From RYN-230 sp963834705 (lineage in GTDB: Bacteria; Actinomycetota; Actinomycetes; Streptosporangiales; Streptosporangiaceae): DNA of 64,000 nt. The first letter of the stretch is position 1. Every line of letters starts with the position of its first letter. The stretch is from positions 62,001 through 126,000 of the forward strand of contig CAWICV010000007.1 of NCBI GenBank assembly GCA_963834705.1, written 5' to 3'. Below are positions 16,182-28,588 of the stretch, one piece after another. Position numbers and translations under genes: made by a program. Under the pieces are notes generated by a model. That model searched no databases and had not been told where the DNA came from. It worked only from the letters and a program-made list of their open reading frames with translations.

Positions 16182-16707
16182 TGACCGATCCTGGGCTGGC
16201 CTCCGTGCCCGAGCTGGATGGCGCCACCGTGGCCGATGCCACCGCCGCGCTGCGGCCGTGCTGCGCCGCCGTCCGCTGGGTCAGCCACCTGGTGGCGGGC
16301 CGCCCGTACCACACGCTGGACACGCTGGTGGCCGCGTCGGACGCGGCGATCGCGGCACTGACCTGGCCGGACATCGAGGAGGCCCTGGCCGCGCATCCGC
16401 GGATCGGGGACCGGCCCGCCGGGCCGGGCCGGGAAGCCGCCTGGTCCCGGCAGGAGCAGGCCGGCACCAGCGAAGCCGGGCCGGGGGCGCAGGGCGCGCT
16501 GCGCTCGGCCAACGCCGCCTACCAGGACCGGTTCGGCCACGTGTTCCTGATCTGCGCGACCGGGCTGCGCACCAGCGACGTGCTGATCGCGCTGCACGAG
16601 CGGATGGGCAACGACCCGGCCGCCGAACGCGAGGTGGTCCGCGGCGAGCTGGGGAAGATCGCCGCGCTCCGGCTGGCCAAGGCGTTCGGCCCACCGGAGG
16701 ACACCCG

Positions 16708-16711
<4 letters not shown>
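16181..16711 (+). CDS. OHCU decarboxylase
   Basis: 176 residues, all-helical. Conserved features are an early CCAAVRWV helix, AHPRIGD, the QAGTSEA segment and FGHVFLICATGLRTSDVLI near the end, matching 2-oxo-4-hydroxy-4-carboxy-5-ureidoimidazoline decarboxylase. It makes S-allantoin in the last step from urate. Translation starts at a GTG that is probably leaderless. The stop overlaps the next start by ATGA, coupling it to HIU hydrolase, its direct upstream enzyme. Confidence 0.93.
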
Positions 16712-17025
<314 letters not shown>

Positions 17026-17096
17026 AGGCCCGCCGTGCGGGAAACTTACCTCGGGGAAGGTGACGCAACCCCGGTCCGGGAAGGGGCGTTCGGCAC

Positions 17097-18470
17097 ATGA
17101 AGGTTGTGATCGAGGGTTGCCATGTCGCGACGGTGGACGCGACGGGCAGCGAATACCCGGCCGGCCACCTGGTCGCGGACGGGGACCGGATCGTGGCGGT
17201 GGGGCCCGGGGCGGCGCCGCCGGAACTGGCCGCCGGGGCCACCCGGATCGACGGCTCCGGGCTGCTGGTCACGCCCGGCCTGGTCAACACGCACACCCAC
17301 CTGTACCAGTGGCTGACCCGCGGCTGCGCCACCGAGGAAGGGCTGTTCGGCTGGCTCGCCGCGCTGTACCCGGTGTGGGCCCGGCTCACCCCGGAACTGG
17401 TGCGTGACTCGGCCGCGGCCAACCTGGCCTGGCTGGCGCTGACCGGCTGCACCACCAGCACCGACCACCTGTACGTGTTCCCGGCCGGCCTGGACTCGGC
17501 GGACCTGCTGGAGGCGGAGATCCTGGCCGCCCGGCAGGTCGGCGTGCGGTTCCACCCGACCCGGGGGTCGATGGACCTGGGCCAGTCCTCGGGCGGGCTG
17601 CCGCCGGACGACGTGGTCGAGTCACCCGACGCGGTGCTGGCCGCGTCGGAGGCCGCCATCGACCGCTGGCACGACCCGTCGTTCGGCGCGATGACCCGGA
17701 TCGCGCTCGCGCCGTGCTCGCCGTTCTCCGCGACCGAGGAACTGATGCGGGACAGCGCCGAGCTGGCCCGGGCGCGCGGCGTCCGGCTGCACACCCACCT
17801 GGCCGAGACCGTGGACGAGGAAGAGTTCTGCCGGGAGCAGTTCGGCCGTACCCCGGCCCAGTACGCCGAGGACCTAGGCTGGCTCGGCCCGGATGTCTGG
17901 CTGGCGCACTGCGTCCACCTGTCCGACGAGGCGGTGACCCGGCTCGGCGCGACCGGCACCGGGGTGGCGCACTGCCCCAGCTCCAACGGCCGGCTGGGCT
18001 CCGGCATCGCGCCGGCCCGCAAGCTGCTGGACGCGGCCGCCCCGGTCGGTCTGGGCGTGGACGGGGCCGCATCGAACGAGTCCGGGCGGATGGTCGGCGA
18101 GCTGCGCCAGGCCCTGCTGGCCGCGCGGTACGCGGGCGGCCCGCAGGCGCTGACCGCGCGGGACTGCCTGCGGATGGCCACCATGGGCGGGGCGCGCTGC
18201 CTGGGCCGGGAAACCGAGCTCGGCTCGCTGGAACCGGGCAAGCTGGCCGACCTCGCGGTGTGGCGGGTGGACGGGCTGCCCGGCGCCGGGATCGAGGACC
18301 CGGTGTGCACGCTGGTGTTCGGCGCGCCCGCGCTGGAGCACCTGTTCGTCAACGGCCGCCAGGTGGTCACCGGCGGCGAGCTGAGCACGGCCGACGCCGG
18401 CGCGCTGGCCGCGGCGGCGGCCAAGGCGAGCGCGGCCATCGCCGGGCGCGGACCCGATAATCCGGCTTAA
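17097..18470 (+). CDS. 8-oxoguanine deaminase (amidohydrolase)
   Basis: 457 residues. Metal-site motifs are NTHTHLYQWLTRG (HxH), THLAETVDEE, AHCVHLSDEA and GVDGAASNE, the set seen in 8-oxoguanine deaminases and their close triazine-hydrolase relatives. The product of 8-oxoguanine deamination is urate, which would feed straight into the uricase encoded next. A guanine deaminase or related aminohydrolase role is the alternative. It sits 71 bases after HIU hydrolase and 25 before uricase, likely in the same operon. Confidence 0.85.
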   Translation: MKVVIEGCHVATVDATGSEYPAGHLVADGDRIVAVGPGAAPPELAAGATRIDGSGLLVTPGLVNTHTHLYQWLTRGCATEEGLFGWLAALYPVWARLTPELVRDSAAANLAWLALTGCTTSTDHLYVFPAGLDSADLLEAEILAARQVGVRFHPTRGSMDLGQSSGGLPPDDVVESPDAVLAASEAAIDRWHDPSFGAMTRIALAPCSPFSATEELMRDSAELARARGVRLHTHLAETVDEEEFCREQFGRTPAQYAEDLGWLGPDVWLAHCVHLSDEAVTRLGATGTGVAHCPSSNGRLGSGIAPARKLLDAAAPVGLGVDGAASNESGRMVGELRQALLAARYAGGPQALTARDCLRMATMGGARCLGRETELGSLEPGKLADLAVWRVDGLPGAGIEDPVCTLVFGAPALEHLFVNGRQVVTGGELSTADAGALAAAAAKASAAIAGRGPDNPA

Positions 18471-18495
18471 CGCCAGTACCTGGAAAGGCACGCTC

Positions 18496-19362
18496 ATGGT
18501 TCAGCTCGGTGCGAACCGGTACGGGAAAGCTGAGGTCCGGGTGCTGCGGGTGGCCCGCGGCGCGGCTCCTGGGGGCGGGGACCTGATCCGGGACTGGAAC
18601 GTGTCCACCAGCCTGTCCGGCGACCTGGCCGGCACCCACCTGACCGGGGACAACTCGGGCGTGCTGACCACCGACACGCAGAAGAACACGGTGCAGGCGT
18701 TCGCCAGCCGGCCCGGCGCGGTCGAGCCCGAGGTGCTCGGCCTGGACCTGGCCGCACATTTCGTTACCAGCCAGCCGCAGATCAGCCGGGCCCGGGTGAC
18801 GGTGTCCGAGTTCGGCTGGGACCGGCTCGGCCCGCACTCGTTCGCCCGCAATGGGTCGCTGACCAGGGTGGCCCGGATCGTCAACGACGCGGCCGCTGGG
18901 GTGAGTGTGCTGGCCGGCCTCGATGGGCTGACGGTGCTGAACACGACGGACTCGGAGTTCTGGGGCTTCCCGCGGGACGAGTACACCACGCTGGCCGAGA
19001 CCACCGACCGCATCCTGGCCAGCGAGGTCAGCGCCCGGTGGCGGTACCGTGCAGCGGACACCGACTGGGCGGCCGCGTTCGAGGGCGGCCGGCAGGCGCT
19101 GCTGGACGCGTTCAGCCAGACGTACAGTTACTCGCTGCAGCAGACGCTGTTCGCCATGGGGTCCCGGATCATCGAGCAGGTGCCGGACATCTGCGAGGTC
19201 CGGCTTTCGCTGCCGAACAAACATCACTACCTGGTCAACCTGGCCCGGTTCGGGCTGGCCAACGACCGGGAGGTGTACTACCCCGGCGACCGCCCCTACG
19301 GCCTGATCGAAGGCACCGTCCTAACCGACGACGCCCCCCCTCCCGGCCCCGCCTGGGACTGA
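18496..19362 (+). CDS. Urate oxidase (uricase)
   Basis: 288 residues made of two tandem T-fold halves. Recognisable segments are NRYGKAEVRVLRV at the start, LTTDTQKNTVQAFA with the catalytic threonine, NGSLTRVARI, TVLNTTDSEFWGF and LPNKHHYLVNLARFGL. It oxidises urate to 5-hydroxyisourate and hydrogen peroxide without a cofactor. With the upstream genes it completes a urate-to-allantoin route, continued by the divergent allantoinase and allantoicase. No C-terminal peroxisomal signal, as expected in bacteria. Confidence 0.96.
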   Translation: MVQLGANRYGKAEVRVLRVARGAAPGGGDLIRDWNVSTSLSGDLAGTHLTGDNSGVLTTDTQKNTVQAFASRPGAVEPEVLGLDLAAHFVTSQPQISRARVTVSEFGWDRLGPHSFARNGSLTRVARIVNDAAAGVSVLAGLDGLTVLNTTDSEFWGFPRDEYTTLAETTDRILASEVSARWRYRAADTDWAAAFEGGRQALLDAFSQTYSYSLQQTLFAMGSRIIEQVPDICEVRLSLPNKHHYLVNLARFGLANDREVYYPGDRPYGLIEGTVLTDDAPPPGPAWD

Positions 19363-19459
19363 CCCTTTCCCGGGTCCCCGCCCGCGCCGGCCGCCCGGCT
19401 GGCCGCCGGACCGGGTCTTTCGGGCTGAGCCGTGTGGACGGCCAAATCAGGGATGACGG

Positions 19460-19597
19460 TTGCTGTGCGGCCACCACTTCGAGCACTCCCGATCCGCGCT
19501 GCAGGCCCGCCGCGCGCTGGCGTTCAGCCTGGACGGGGAGCACCTGACCATCACGGCCTCCAGGTGCGCCGGGCTGACCGCGACGGCCGTCGCCTGA
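19460..19597 (+). pseudogene. Possible remnant of a DUF7455-like zinc-binding protein
   Basis: From TTG 19460 the frame reads LCGHHFEHSRSALQARRALAF and stops after 45 codons. CGHH followed by a charged helix is typical of the C-terminal half of small actinobacterial DUF7455 proteins, but the N-terminal CxxC half is missing. It could be a truncated remnant or chance. Confidence 0.3.
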
Positions 19598-19615
19598 CCC
19601 GACTCACTGTTATCG

Positions 19616-19631
19616 TGGTACCTTTGTACCA
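19616..19631. promoter_or_regulatory. Palindromic operator overlapping a start codon
   Basis: TGGTAC-CTTT-GTACCA is a perfect 6-bp inverted repeat whose last base is the A of ATG 19631. TTATCG just upstream could be a -10 box for a leaderless message. A repressor binding here would block both transcription and initiation of the SRPBCC gene. Confidence 0.5.
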
Positions 19632-20119
19632 TGATGAATATAGCTGACCCGGGCCCGGCGGCAGGCCCGCGCCGGGTCCGCTGCACCGGTACGGTCCGGC
19701 TGCCAGCCGGGATCGCGGCGCCCCTCGACCTGTTCACCCCGGAGGGCGAGCGGGCCTGGGCCGCGGGCTGGGATCCGCGGTTCCCGGCTCTGGCGGAGGA
19801 CGGCAGCGAGTCCGGCACGGTGTTCCAGACCAGCCACGGCGCGCATCCTGGGACCTGGGTCGTGGCCAGCCGGGAACCAGGCCGGTCCATCCGGTACACC
19901 CGGGTCATCGCGGATCAGGACGCCGGGACCGTCACCGTCACCCTGGACAGCAGCGACCCAGCCAGCGGAGCCCAGGTCACTGTCAGCTACGACCTCACCG
20001 CCCTGACCGAGCCCGGCGCCGCCCACCTGGCCCAGTTCGCGGCCCGCTATCCGCAGTTCCTGGCCCACTGGGAGGAAGCAATCGCCCGCGCCGTCGAGCC
20101 GGGCCGCCGACTGGACTGA
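19631..20119 (+). CDS. SRPBCC-family protein
   Basis: 162 residues. The fold is suggested by an initial strand RRVRCTGTVRLPAG, the FTPEGERAWAAGWDPRF helix typical of the AHSA1/START-like group, and a long C-terminal helix. It is a likely small-molecule binding or lyase-type helix-grip protein; the ligand is unknown. It stands alone behind the operator palindrome. ATG 19634 is an alternative start. Confidence 0.7.
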   Translation: MMNIADPGPAAGPRRVRCTGTVRLPAGIAAPLDLFTPEGERAWAAGWDPRFPALAEDGSESGTVFQTSHGAHPGTWVVASREPGRSIRYTRVIADQDAGTVTVTLDSSDPASGAQVTVSYDLTALTEPGAAHLAQFAARYPQFLAHWEEAIARAVEPGRRLD

Positions 20120-20210
20120 GGGGCCGGGGAGCGGGGAACGAGCGCCCCGAGCGACGAGGGAAGGAGGCAGTGAAGCAGATGGGGAGGGGGCAACCCGGAG
20201 GCGCACAGCT
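20120..20210. repeat. Single dispersed copy of the 71-bp repeat family
   Basis: Holds GACGAGGGAAGGAGGC, AGTGAAG and GGAGGCGCA in the same order as the minus-strand reading of the units at 7311-7471. It fills the whole gap between the convergent SRPBCC and response regulator genes, so here it is intergenic only. Confidence 0.65.
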
Positions 20211-20213
20211 GGC

Positions 20214-20858
20214 TCAAGCGTTCAGGAAGGCGAGCACGGCCAGTACCCGGCGGTTGTCGTCTTCCGACGGGGCCAGGTCCAGCTTGGTGAAGATGCTGGT
20301 GGTGTGCTTGCTGACGGCCTTCTCGGTGACGAACAGCCGCTGGGCGATGGCTGTGTTGGAGCGCCCCTCGGCCATCAGCGCCAGCACCTCCCGCTCCCGG
20401 CCGGACAGCCGGGTGATCGGCCCGTCGAAGGACCGGCGGCCGAGCAGCTTGGACACCACCTCGGGGTCCATCACCGTGCCGCCCGCGGCCACGGTGCGGA
20501 TCGCGTCCACGAACTGGTCGTCGTTGAACACCCGGTCCTTGAGCAGGTACCCCACCCCGCCCGCCTGGTCAGCCAGCATCTCCCGGGCGTAGAGCTGCTC
20601 GACGTACTGGGACAGCAGCAGCACCGGGAGTCCCGGCACCTGCCGCCGCGCGGCCAGCGCCGCCTGCAGCCCGTCGTCGGCGAACGAGGGCGGCAGCCTG
20701 ACGTCAACCACGGCCACGTCCGGCTGCTCGGTGAGCAGCGCGGAGAGCAGCCCGGGCGCGGTGTCCACCGCGGCGGCTATCTCGAAGTCATGCGCGGCGA
20801 GCAGCCGGGTCAGCCCGTCCCTCAGCAGGAACAGGTCTTCGGCGACAACAACGCGCAC
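20214..20858 (-). CDS. NarL/LuxR-type response regulator
   Basis: 214 residues. The receiver domain has acidic residues at VVVAED and the phospho-acceptor aspartate in DVAVVDVRLP (about residue 50), and lysine in YLLKDRV. The C-terminal LuxR helix-turn-helix reads LSGREREVLALMAEGRSNTAIAQRL. GTG 20858 overlaps the kinase gene by 37 bases, so the pair is co-translated. Targets unknown; no obvious partner operon except the transporter upstream. Confidence 0.94.
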   Translation of the reverse strand: MRVVVAEDLFLLRDGLTRLLAAHDFEIAAAVDTAPGLLSALLTEQPDVAVVDVRLPPSFADDGLQAALAARRQVPGLPVLLLSQYVEQLYAREMLADQAGGVGYLLKDRVFNDDQFVDAIRTVAAGGTVMDPEVVSKLLGRRSFDGPITRLSGREREVLALMAEGRSNTAIAQRLFVTEKAVSKHTTSIFTKLDLAPSEDDNRRVLAVLAFLNA

Positions 20859-22717
20859 GGCACCTCCATGACAATCATGGTCGGTCCGCCTGGCGGGCTG
20901 CTCACGGCCAGGATGCCGTCGAAGGTACCAAGCCGCCGCTCGATGCCCTGCAGCCCGGTTCCGCTGGCCGGGTCGGCGCAGCCCACTCCGTCGTCGGACA
21001 CCTCGATACGCAGCACCCCGCCGGCGTGCCGGATCCGCAGCTGCACCTGCCGCGCGCCGGAGTGCTTGACCGCGTTGGCCAGCAGCTCAGCGATCGCGAA
21101 GTAGCAGGCCGACTCGACCGGCGCGCTGACCCGGCCGGGAAGCTCGACGTCCAGCACGACCGGCAGCGGGGTGTCCAGCGCCAGCGCGCGCACCGCGTGG
21201 CCGAGACCACGGTCGGCCAGCACCGGCGGGCAGATGCCACGGATCAGGTCGCGCAGGTCGTTCAGCGCCCGGACCGAGGTCTCCCGGGCCTCGGCCACCA
21301 GGGCCAGCGCGGCGTCCGGTCTGTCCGGGAGCATCCGCTCCACCGCGCGCAGGTTCATGCCCAGCGCGACCAGCCGGGCCTGCGCGCCATCATGCAGGTC
21401 GCGCTCGATCCGGCGCAGCTCGGAGGCGGCGTTGTGCAGCGCGTGGTCCCGGGTCTCGGTCAGCCGCTGCACCCGGCCCTCCAGCTCCAGGTTGGGTTCC
21501 GCGGCGGTCAGCAGCCGGCCATGCTGGACGACCGTGCGCGGGAACAGCCAGGCCGCCATGGCCAGGAATGCGCTGGCCTCGGCCCCGGCCAGCACCGCGA
21601 GTTGCCTGGTGCTGACCTCCACGAAGCCGTACAGCTGCGGGTGGCTGGCCAGCACGCCGATCGGCGCCGACTCCCAGCGGGCGGTGAGCACGAAGCCATA
21701 GATGGCGAACACCGTCAGCAGCACCGGGACCAGGTCAGCCGCGACGCGTGGCCAGCGCATGGTGACCAGGGCGGCCACCGGGATCATCCCGAGCGTCACC
21801 GGGTTCGCGCCGAAGATGGTCAGGCCCAGGGCCGCGGCGGGAACCAGGAGAATGCCCCAGCGAATCTCCTGCATCCGCCGCCGCAGGTACGGCAGCAGCC
21901 CTGGAGTGCGGGCCCGGAACTCGGCGAACGTGCGCGGCGCCAGCCACAGGCCGAGCGCGATGAGCAGCAGCGCCACCGGCACCAGCCGCCCGGCCCAGGG
22001 CGACGGGTTCGGTGCGCCGGCAATCGTGCGGGGACCGACGATCGTGCGGGGGCCGCCCGGTCCGGCCCAGAACTGCACGCCCGCACCCGGCCCCTTGGCG
22101 ACGTAGCCGAATCCGGCCCCCGGTGCCGGCCGCTGGATCCGCTTGGCCGGGGGCAGCTTGGCGTTCGGCGGCCGGCCGATCACCTTCCTGTTCACCACGA
22201 TCTGCTTACGCGCGGCTGCCTTGCTCTGCCCATTGATCGCGTTGGCCTGGGCCTGATGGAGTTTCGCCGCGGCTGCGGGCGGCACCTTGCCGTCGAAAGT
22301 AATCGTGCCCGGCGTCCCCGGCATCACGCCGAACCGGGCCGCGGCTGCCGGAATCTGCACCCACTGCGGGCCAGCCGGGGTCTTTACCTCCCAGCCGCTG
22401 GCGGGCGAGCCCACCGCGTTCACCTGGAAAACGGCAACCGCAGACCTCACCCAGTTACCTCCCGGGCCGGCCACGGTGGCTGCCAGCACCAGCCCGGCCA
22501 CGCCCACCGCCACCATGATCACCGGTAGCAGGGCGGCCGCCACCATGGGCCACCAGAACGCGACGGCCAGCGCCAGCACGAACGCCAGCACCGTCCAGGC
22601 GTGCACGCCGAACAGCAGCAGCGCGACCATGGTCACGGGGATGAGCAGCAGGCCCAGGCCGAATCGGCGCAGCACCTGGGAGAACGTCCGGTAAAACAGC
22701 TTCAGCAGCAGCCACAT
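20822..22717 (-). CDS. Membrane sensor histidine kinase (HisKA_3/NarX type)
   Basis: 631 residues from ATG 22717. Two groups of hydrophobic segments (about 10-80 and 225-400) flank a 130-residue soluble segment rich in Pro/Lys/Ala with a small internal repeat RTIVGP/RTIAGA. The cytoplasmic part has RRIERDLHDGAQARLVALG with the phosphorylated histidine and an HATPase_c domain (ELLANAVKHSGA, VSDDGVGCADPASGTGLQGI). Forms a two-component system with the overlapping response regulator. The soluble insert is the likely sensor; I recognise no domain in it. Confidence 0.9.
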   Translation of the reverse strand: MWLLLKLFYRTFSQVLRRFGLGLLLIPVTMVALLLFGVHAWTVLAFVLALAVAFWWPMVAAALLPVIMVAVGVAGLVLAATVAGPGGNWVRSAVAVFQVNAVGSPASGWEVKTPAGPQWVQIPAAAARFGVMPGTPGTITFDGKVPPAAAAKLHQAQANAINGQSKAAARKQIVVNRKVIGRPPNAKLPPAKRIQRPAPGAGFGYVAKGPGAGVQFWAGPGGPRTIVGPRTIAGAPNPSPWAGRLVPVALLLIALGLWLAPRTFAEFRARTPGLLPYLRRRMQEIRWGILLVPAAALGLTIFGANPVTLGMIPVAALVTMRWPRVAADLVPVLLTVFAIYGFVLTARWESAPIGVLASHPQLYGFVEVSTRQLAVLAGAEASAFLAMAAWLFPRTVVQHGRLLTAAEPNLELEGRVQRLTETRDHALHNAASELRRIERDLHDGAQARLVALGMNLRAVERMLPDRPDAALALVAEARETSVRALNDLRDLIRGICPPVLADRGLGHAVRALALDTPLPVVLDVELPGRVSAPVESACYFAIAELLANAVKHSGARQVQLRIRHAGGVLRIEVSDDGVGCADPASGTGLQGIERRLGTFDGILAVSSPPGGPTMIVMEVPCALLSPKTCSC

Positions 22718-22787
22718 GCCCCCATGGTGGCCCTCCGCGGTGTCCTGGCGCCATGGGCTGGCGTCTAGTTCCCTGGTGGGCCTGGGC

Positions 22788-23720
22788 CTACCCCGGCCGC
22801 CCCCGGCGGCCCGCGAACAGCGCGATCGCCGAACCGGAGACCAGGACAAACACCCCGTAGACGCCCAGCGGGGCGGCCGCCGCGGGCCCGAACCCGGTGG
22901 CCGCGATGCCGGCCGCCACGGCGAAGTCCCGCAGCCCCACCGGGAGCAGCACGGCCACCGCGCGGCCGGCCGGCAGCCGCACCGCGAGCGCCCCGCCGAG
23001 CAACGCCGACCCGGCCAGGAAAGCAGCCAGCGCGGCGATGACCCGCAGGTAGCCGGCGTCCAGCCGGATCTGGCTGGCCACCTGCCAGAGCAGCACTAGC
23101 AGCGCGGCGACAGTGCCGATCCGGACCACCGCACCGGCCTGCGGCCCCGGCGCCCACGCGGCCCGCAGCCCGGCCCCGGCGGCCAGCGGCAACGCCACCA
23201 CGAGCACCAGCGTGCCGAGCAGCGCGGCGGCGGGCACCGTGGCCGCGGCGCCCGCCAGGGCCAGCACCGGGCCCGCGGCCAGCACGGCGGCCAGCGTGGA
23301 CGCGGCCAGGATGACCGCGCACACGGCCGCCTCGCCGCCCGCGATCACACACAGCGCCACGGTGGCCACCTCGGCCGGCGCGACACCGACTGTGAGCATG
23401 CCCGCGCGCAGCACCGGGTCGCCGATCAGCCGGCTGGCCGCCCAGGCCAGCGCGGGCAGCGCCGCGGTGCTGACGCCCAGCGCCACGGCGACCCGCCGCC
23501 ACGCGGTGCGCACCGCGGCCAGGTCGGCCAGCCGCAGCGTCAGGCCGGTGGCGAAGACCAGCACGGCCAGCGCCGCGTCGATGCCCTGGTGGGCCGCGAC
23601 GGCCCGGCCCGGCCCGGGCAGCGCCACCCCAGCCGCCGCCACCACCAGCACGAACAGCAGCAGGAACCGCTCCGCCAGCCCGGCCGCGGCGGCCAGCCCG
23701 CGCTCGAGCGCCGCACCCAC
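22788..23720 (-). CDS. Bile acid:sodium symporter (BASS)-family transporter
   Basis: 310 residues, very hydrophobic, about nine to ten membrane segments. GVAPAEVATVALCVIAGG followed by a long hydrophobic stretch matches the crossover region of the BASS fold. Substrates in the family are organic anions such as pantoate, keto acids or bile acids; this one is undefined. Same strand and 70 bases upstream of the sensor kinase, so the kinase may respond to the transported compound. Confidence 0.75.
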   Translation of the reverse strand: MGAALERGLAAAAGLAERFLLLFVLVVAAAGVALPGPGRAVAAHQGIDAALAVLVFATGLTLRLADLAAVRTAWRRVAVALGVSTAALPALAWAASRLIGDPVLRAGMLTVGVAPAEVATVALCVIAGGEAAVCAVILAASTLAAVLAAGPVLALAGAAATVPAAALLGTLVLVVALPLAAGAGLRAAWAPGPQAGAVVRIGTVAALLVLLWQVASQIRLDAGYLRVIAALAAFLAGSALLGGALAVRLPAGRAVAVLLPVGLRDFAVAAGIAATGFGPAAAAPLGVYGVFVLVSGSAIALFAGRRGRPG

Positions 23721-24051
23721 CTCCCCGTTCCCTCACTACCGGGATCCGCCGGTGACCAGGACGAATTATGCCGAACGCCACTGCCGCGAAACTGTGCCTG
23801 CCCCGGTCACGTCAAGTAGCCCGGCGGGACCGGCCCAGCGTGGCGGGCGGGCACACTGAGCGCGTGCGCCTGCAGGCACAGCTCTGGCGCGGCATCGCGG
23901 CGTTCCGCTTCCCGTCGCCCGGGTACGCGGCGGTGCTGCTGGGGGCGGACCGGGCCGGCGGCGTTCGGCCGGTGAGCGGCAGACCATGCGCCCATCGCCG
24001 GCGGCCGCCCGGCCCGGGCCTGCGCCAAGCTACCCACCTGGGGCAGGTACC
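23721..24051. other. Region without a confident gene
   Basis: A plus-strand frame around 23864-23990 reads RLQAQLWRGIAAFRFPSPGY and is protein-like for about 35 codons, but has no recognised family. No promoter, repeat or hairpin stands out. Confidence 0.3.
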
Positions 24052-24522
24052 TCAGGCGGAGCCGCAACCCTCGCGATGGCCCTCGCTGGTCACCGCGCCG
24101 CACTCGGGACAGACCAGATGGGCGTAGCAGGCCGGCTCGCCCGCCTCGCTGGCCGGCCCCGGGCCGGGCTGGCGCAGCAGGCCGGCCAGCACGGCGGCCT
24201 CGCTGTGCGCGGCGTCCCGGGTCGCGGTCAGCAGCGTGACCGGCCCGGCCGCGGCCTGGTCGGCCAGGTGTTCCAGCGCGGCCCGCGGCGCACCGCTGGA
24301 CAGCTCGGCCGTGTAGCGGCGGCAGAACTCAGCGAACTTAGCCGGATCATGCGCGTACCACTTGCGCAGCTCGGTGGACGGGGCCACATCCTTGACCCAC
24401 TCGTCCAGGTGGGCCGCGTCCTTGCGCAGCCCGCGCGGCCAGAGCCGGTCAACCAGCACCCGGGTGCCGTCGTCCGGCTCCGGCGCTTCATAGACCCGGC
24501 GGACCTGGACCTGCGGCGGCAT
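24052..24522 (-). CDS. DUF488-family protein with C-terminal cysteine motif
   Basis: 156 residues. The DUF488 signature is clear: VRRVYEAPEPDDGTRVLVDRLWPRGLRK, then KWYAHDPAKFAEFCRRYTAEL and TLLTATRDAAHSEA. The last 30 residues (CYAHLVCPECGAVTSEGHREGC) add a CxxC-type metal-binding tail not found in most members. Function of the family is unknown. It is divergent from metH. Confidence 0.85.
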   Translation of the reverse strand: MPPQVQVRRVYEAPEPDDGTRVLVDRLWPRGLRKDAAHLDEWVKDVAPSTELRKWYAHDPAKFAEFCRRYTAELSSGAPRAALEHLADQAAAGPVTLLTATRDAAHSEAAVLAGLLRQPGPGPASEAGEPACYAHLVCPECGAVTSEGHREGCGSA

Positions 24523-24593
24523 GACCTGGCCCTCCCCTCTGCTCGCTGTGCAGCGCTTCGGCGGCTGGACACGCTACCCGTATGATGGGCACA

Positions 24594-24663
24594 GGCCGAG
24601 AGGCGCTGCAACGGGGTCAGCCCCGCCACGCTCGGCCGGAACGACCATGGCAAGGGCGCCTCC
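24594..24663 (+). promoter_or_regulatory. S-adenosylhomocysteine (SAH) riboswitch
   Basis: The stem GGCCGAG (24594-24600) pairs with CTCGGCC (24631-24637). The conserved GCGCTGCAACGG follows the first strand. The pseudoknot GAGGCGC (24600-24606) pairs with GCGCCTC (24656-24662). This is the published SAH-riboswitch architecture, and it sits directly before metH, where consuming homocysteine relieves SAH build-up. TATGAT (24581-24586) is a suitable -10 box placing the transcript start close to the aptamer. Confidence 0.88.
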
Positions 24664-24676
24664 TGATATCAGGAGG
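24659..24676 (+). promoter_or_regulatory. Expression platform: Shine-Dalgarno-sequestering palindrome
   Basis: CCTCCTG (24659-24665) is perfectly complementary to CAGGAGG (24670-24676) around ATAT, an 18-base perfect palindrome. The 3' arm is the metH ribosome site; the 5' arm shares 4 bases (24659-24662) with the aptamer pseudoknot strand. The two structures exclude each other, so SAH binding should free the ribosome site. Confidence 0.75.
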
Positions 24677-24689
24677 TGACCCGCACAGC

Positions 24690-28361
<3,672 letters not shown>

Positions 28362-28574
28362 GGCCGCGGCTCAGCAGTTGCTGCTGATGCTGGTAACCCT
28401 GATCCTGCTGAACCTGCCGTCGGCCGATTTCCTTCTCGGCATGTACCGGCGGGTAGCAGAATTTACTCCGAGTAGCTTTCTGAAAAGCCCGAAGTGGCCC
28501 GCACCCGGCATCCGCGGCGCCGCGACTCCCGGTCGGCCAGGCTGAACCGCCGTGCAGCCGGCCCGGTCACGGGT
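28362..28574. other. Intergenic region after metH
   Basis: Contains only a short CAGCAGTTGCTGCTGATGCTGG pseudo-repeat after the metH stop and a moderately AT-rich stretch (28425-28490). I see no gene; part may be the metH terminator region. Confidence 0.3.
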
Positions 28575-28588
28575 GATACTCGATTTCA
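28575..28588 (+). promoter_or_regulatory. -10 box of a leaderless promoter (TetR gene)
   Basis: TGATACT (extended -10 around 28574-28580) lies 7 bases before ATG 28588, which decides that start over GTG 28552. Confidence 0.45.

Noticed and set aside
23768..24127. 119-codon plus-strand ORF before the DUF488 gene
   Set aside because: Only about 35 codons look protein-like and the 3' part is antisense to the DUF488 gene.
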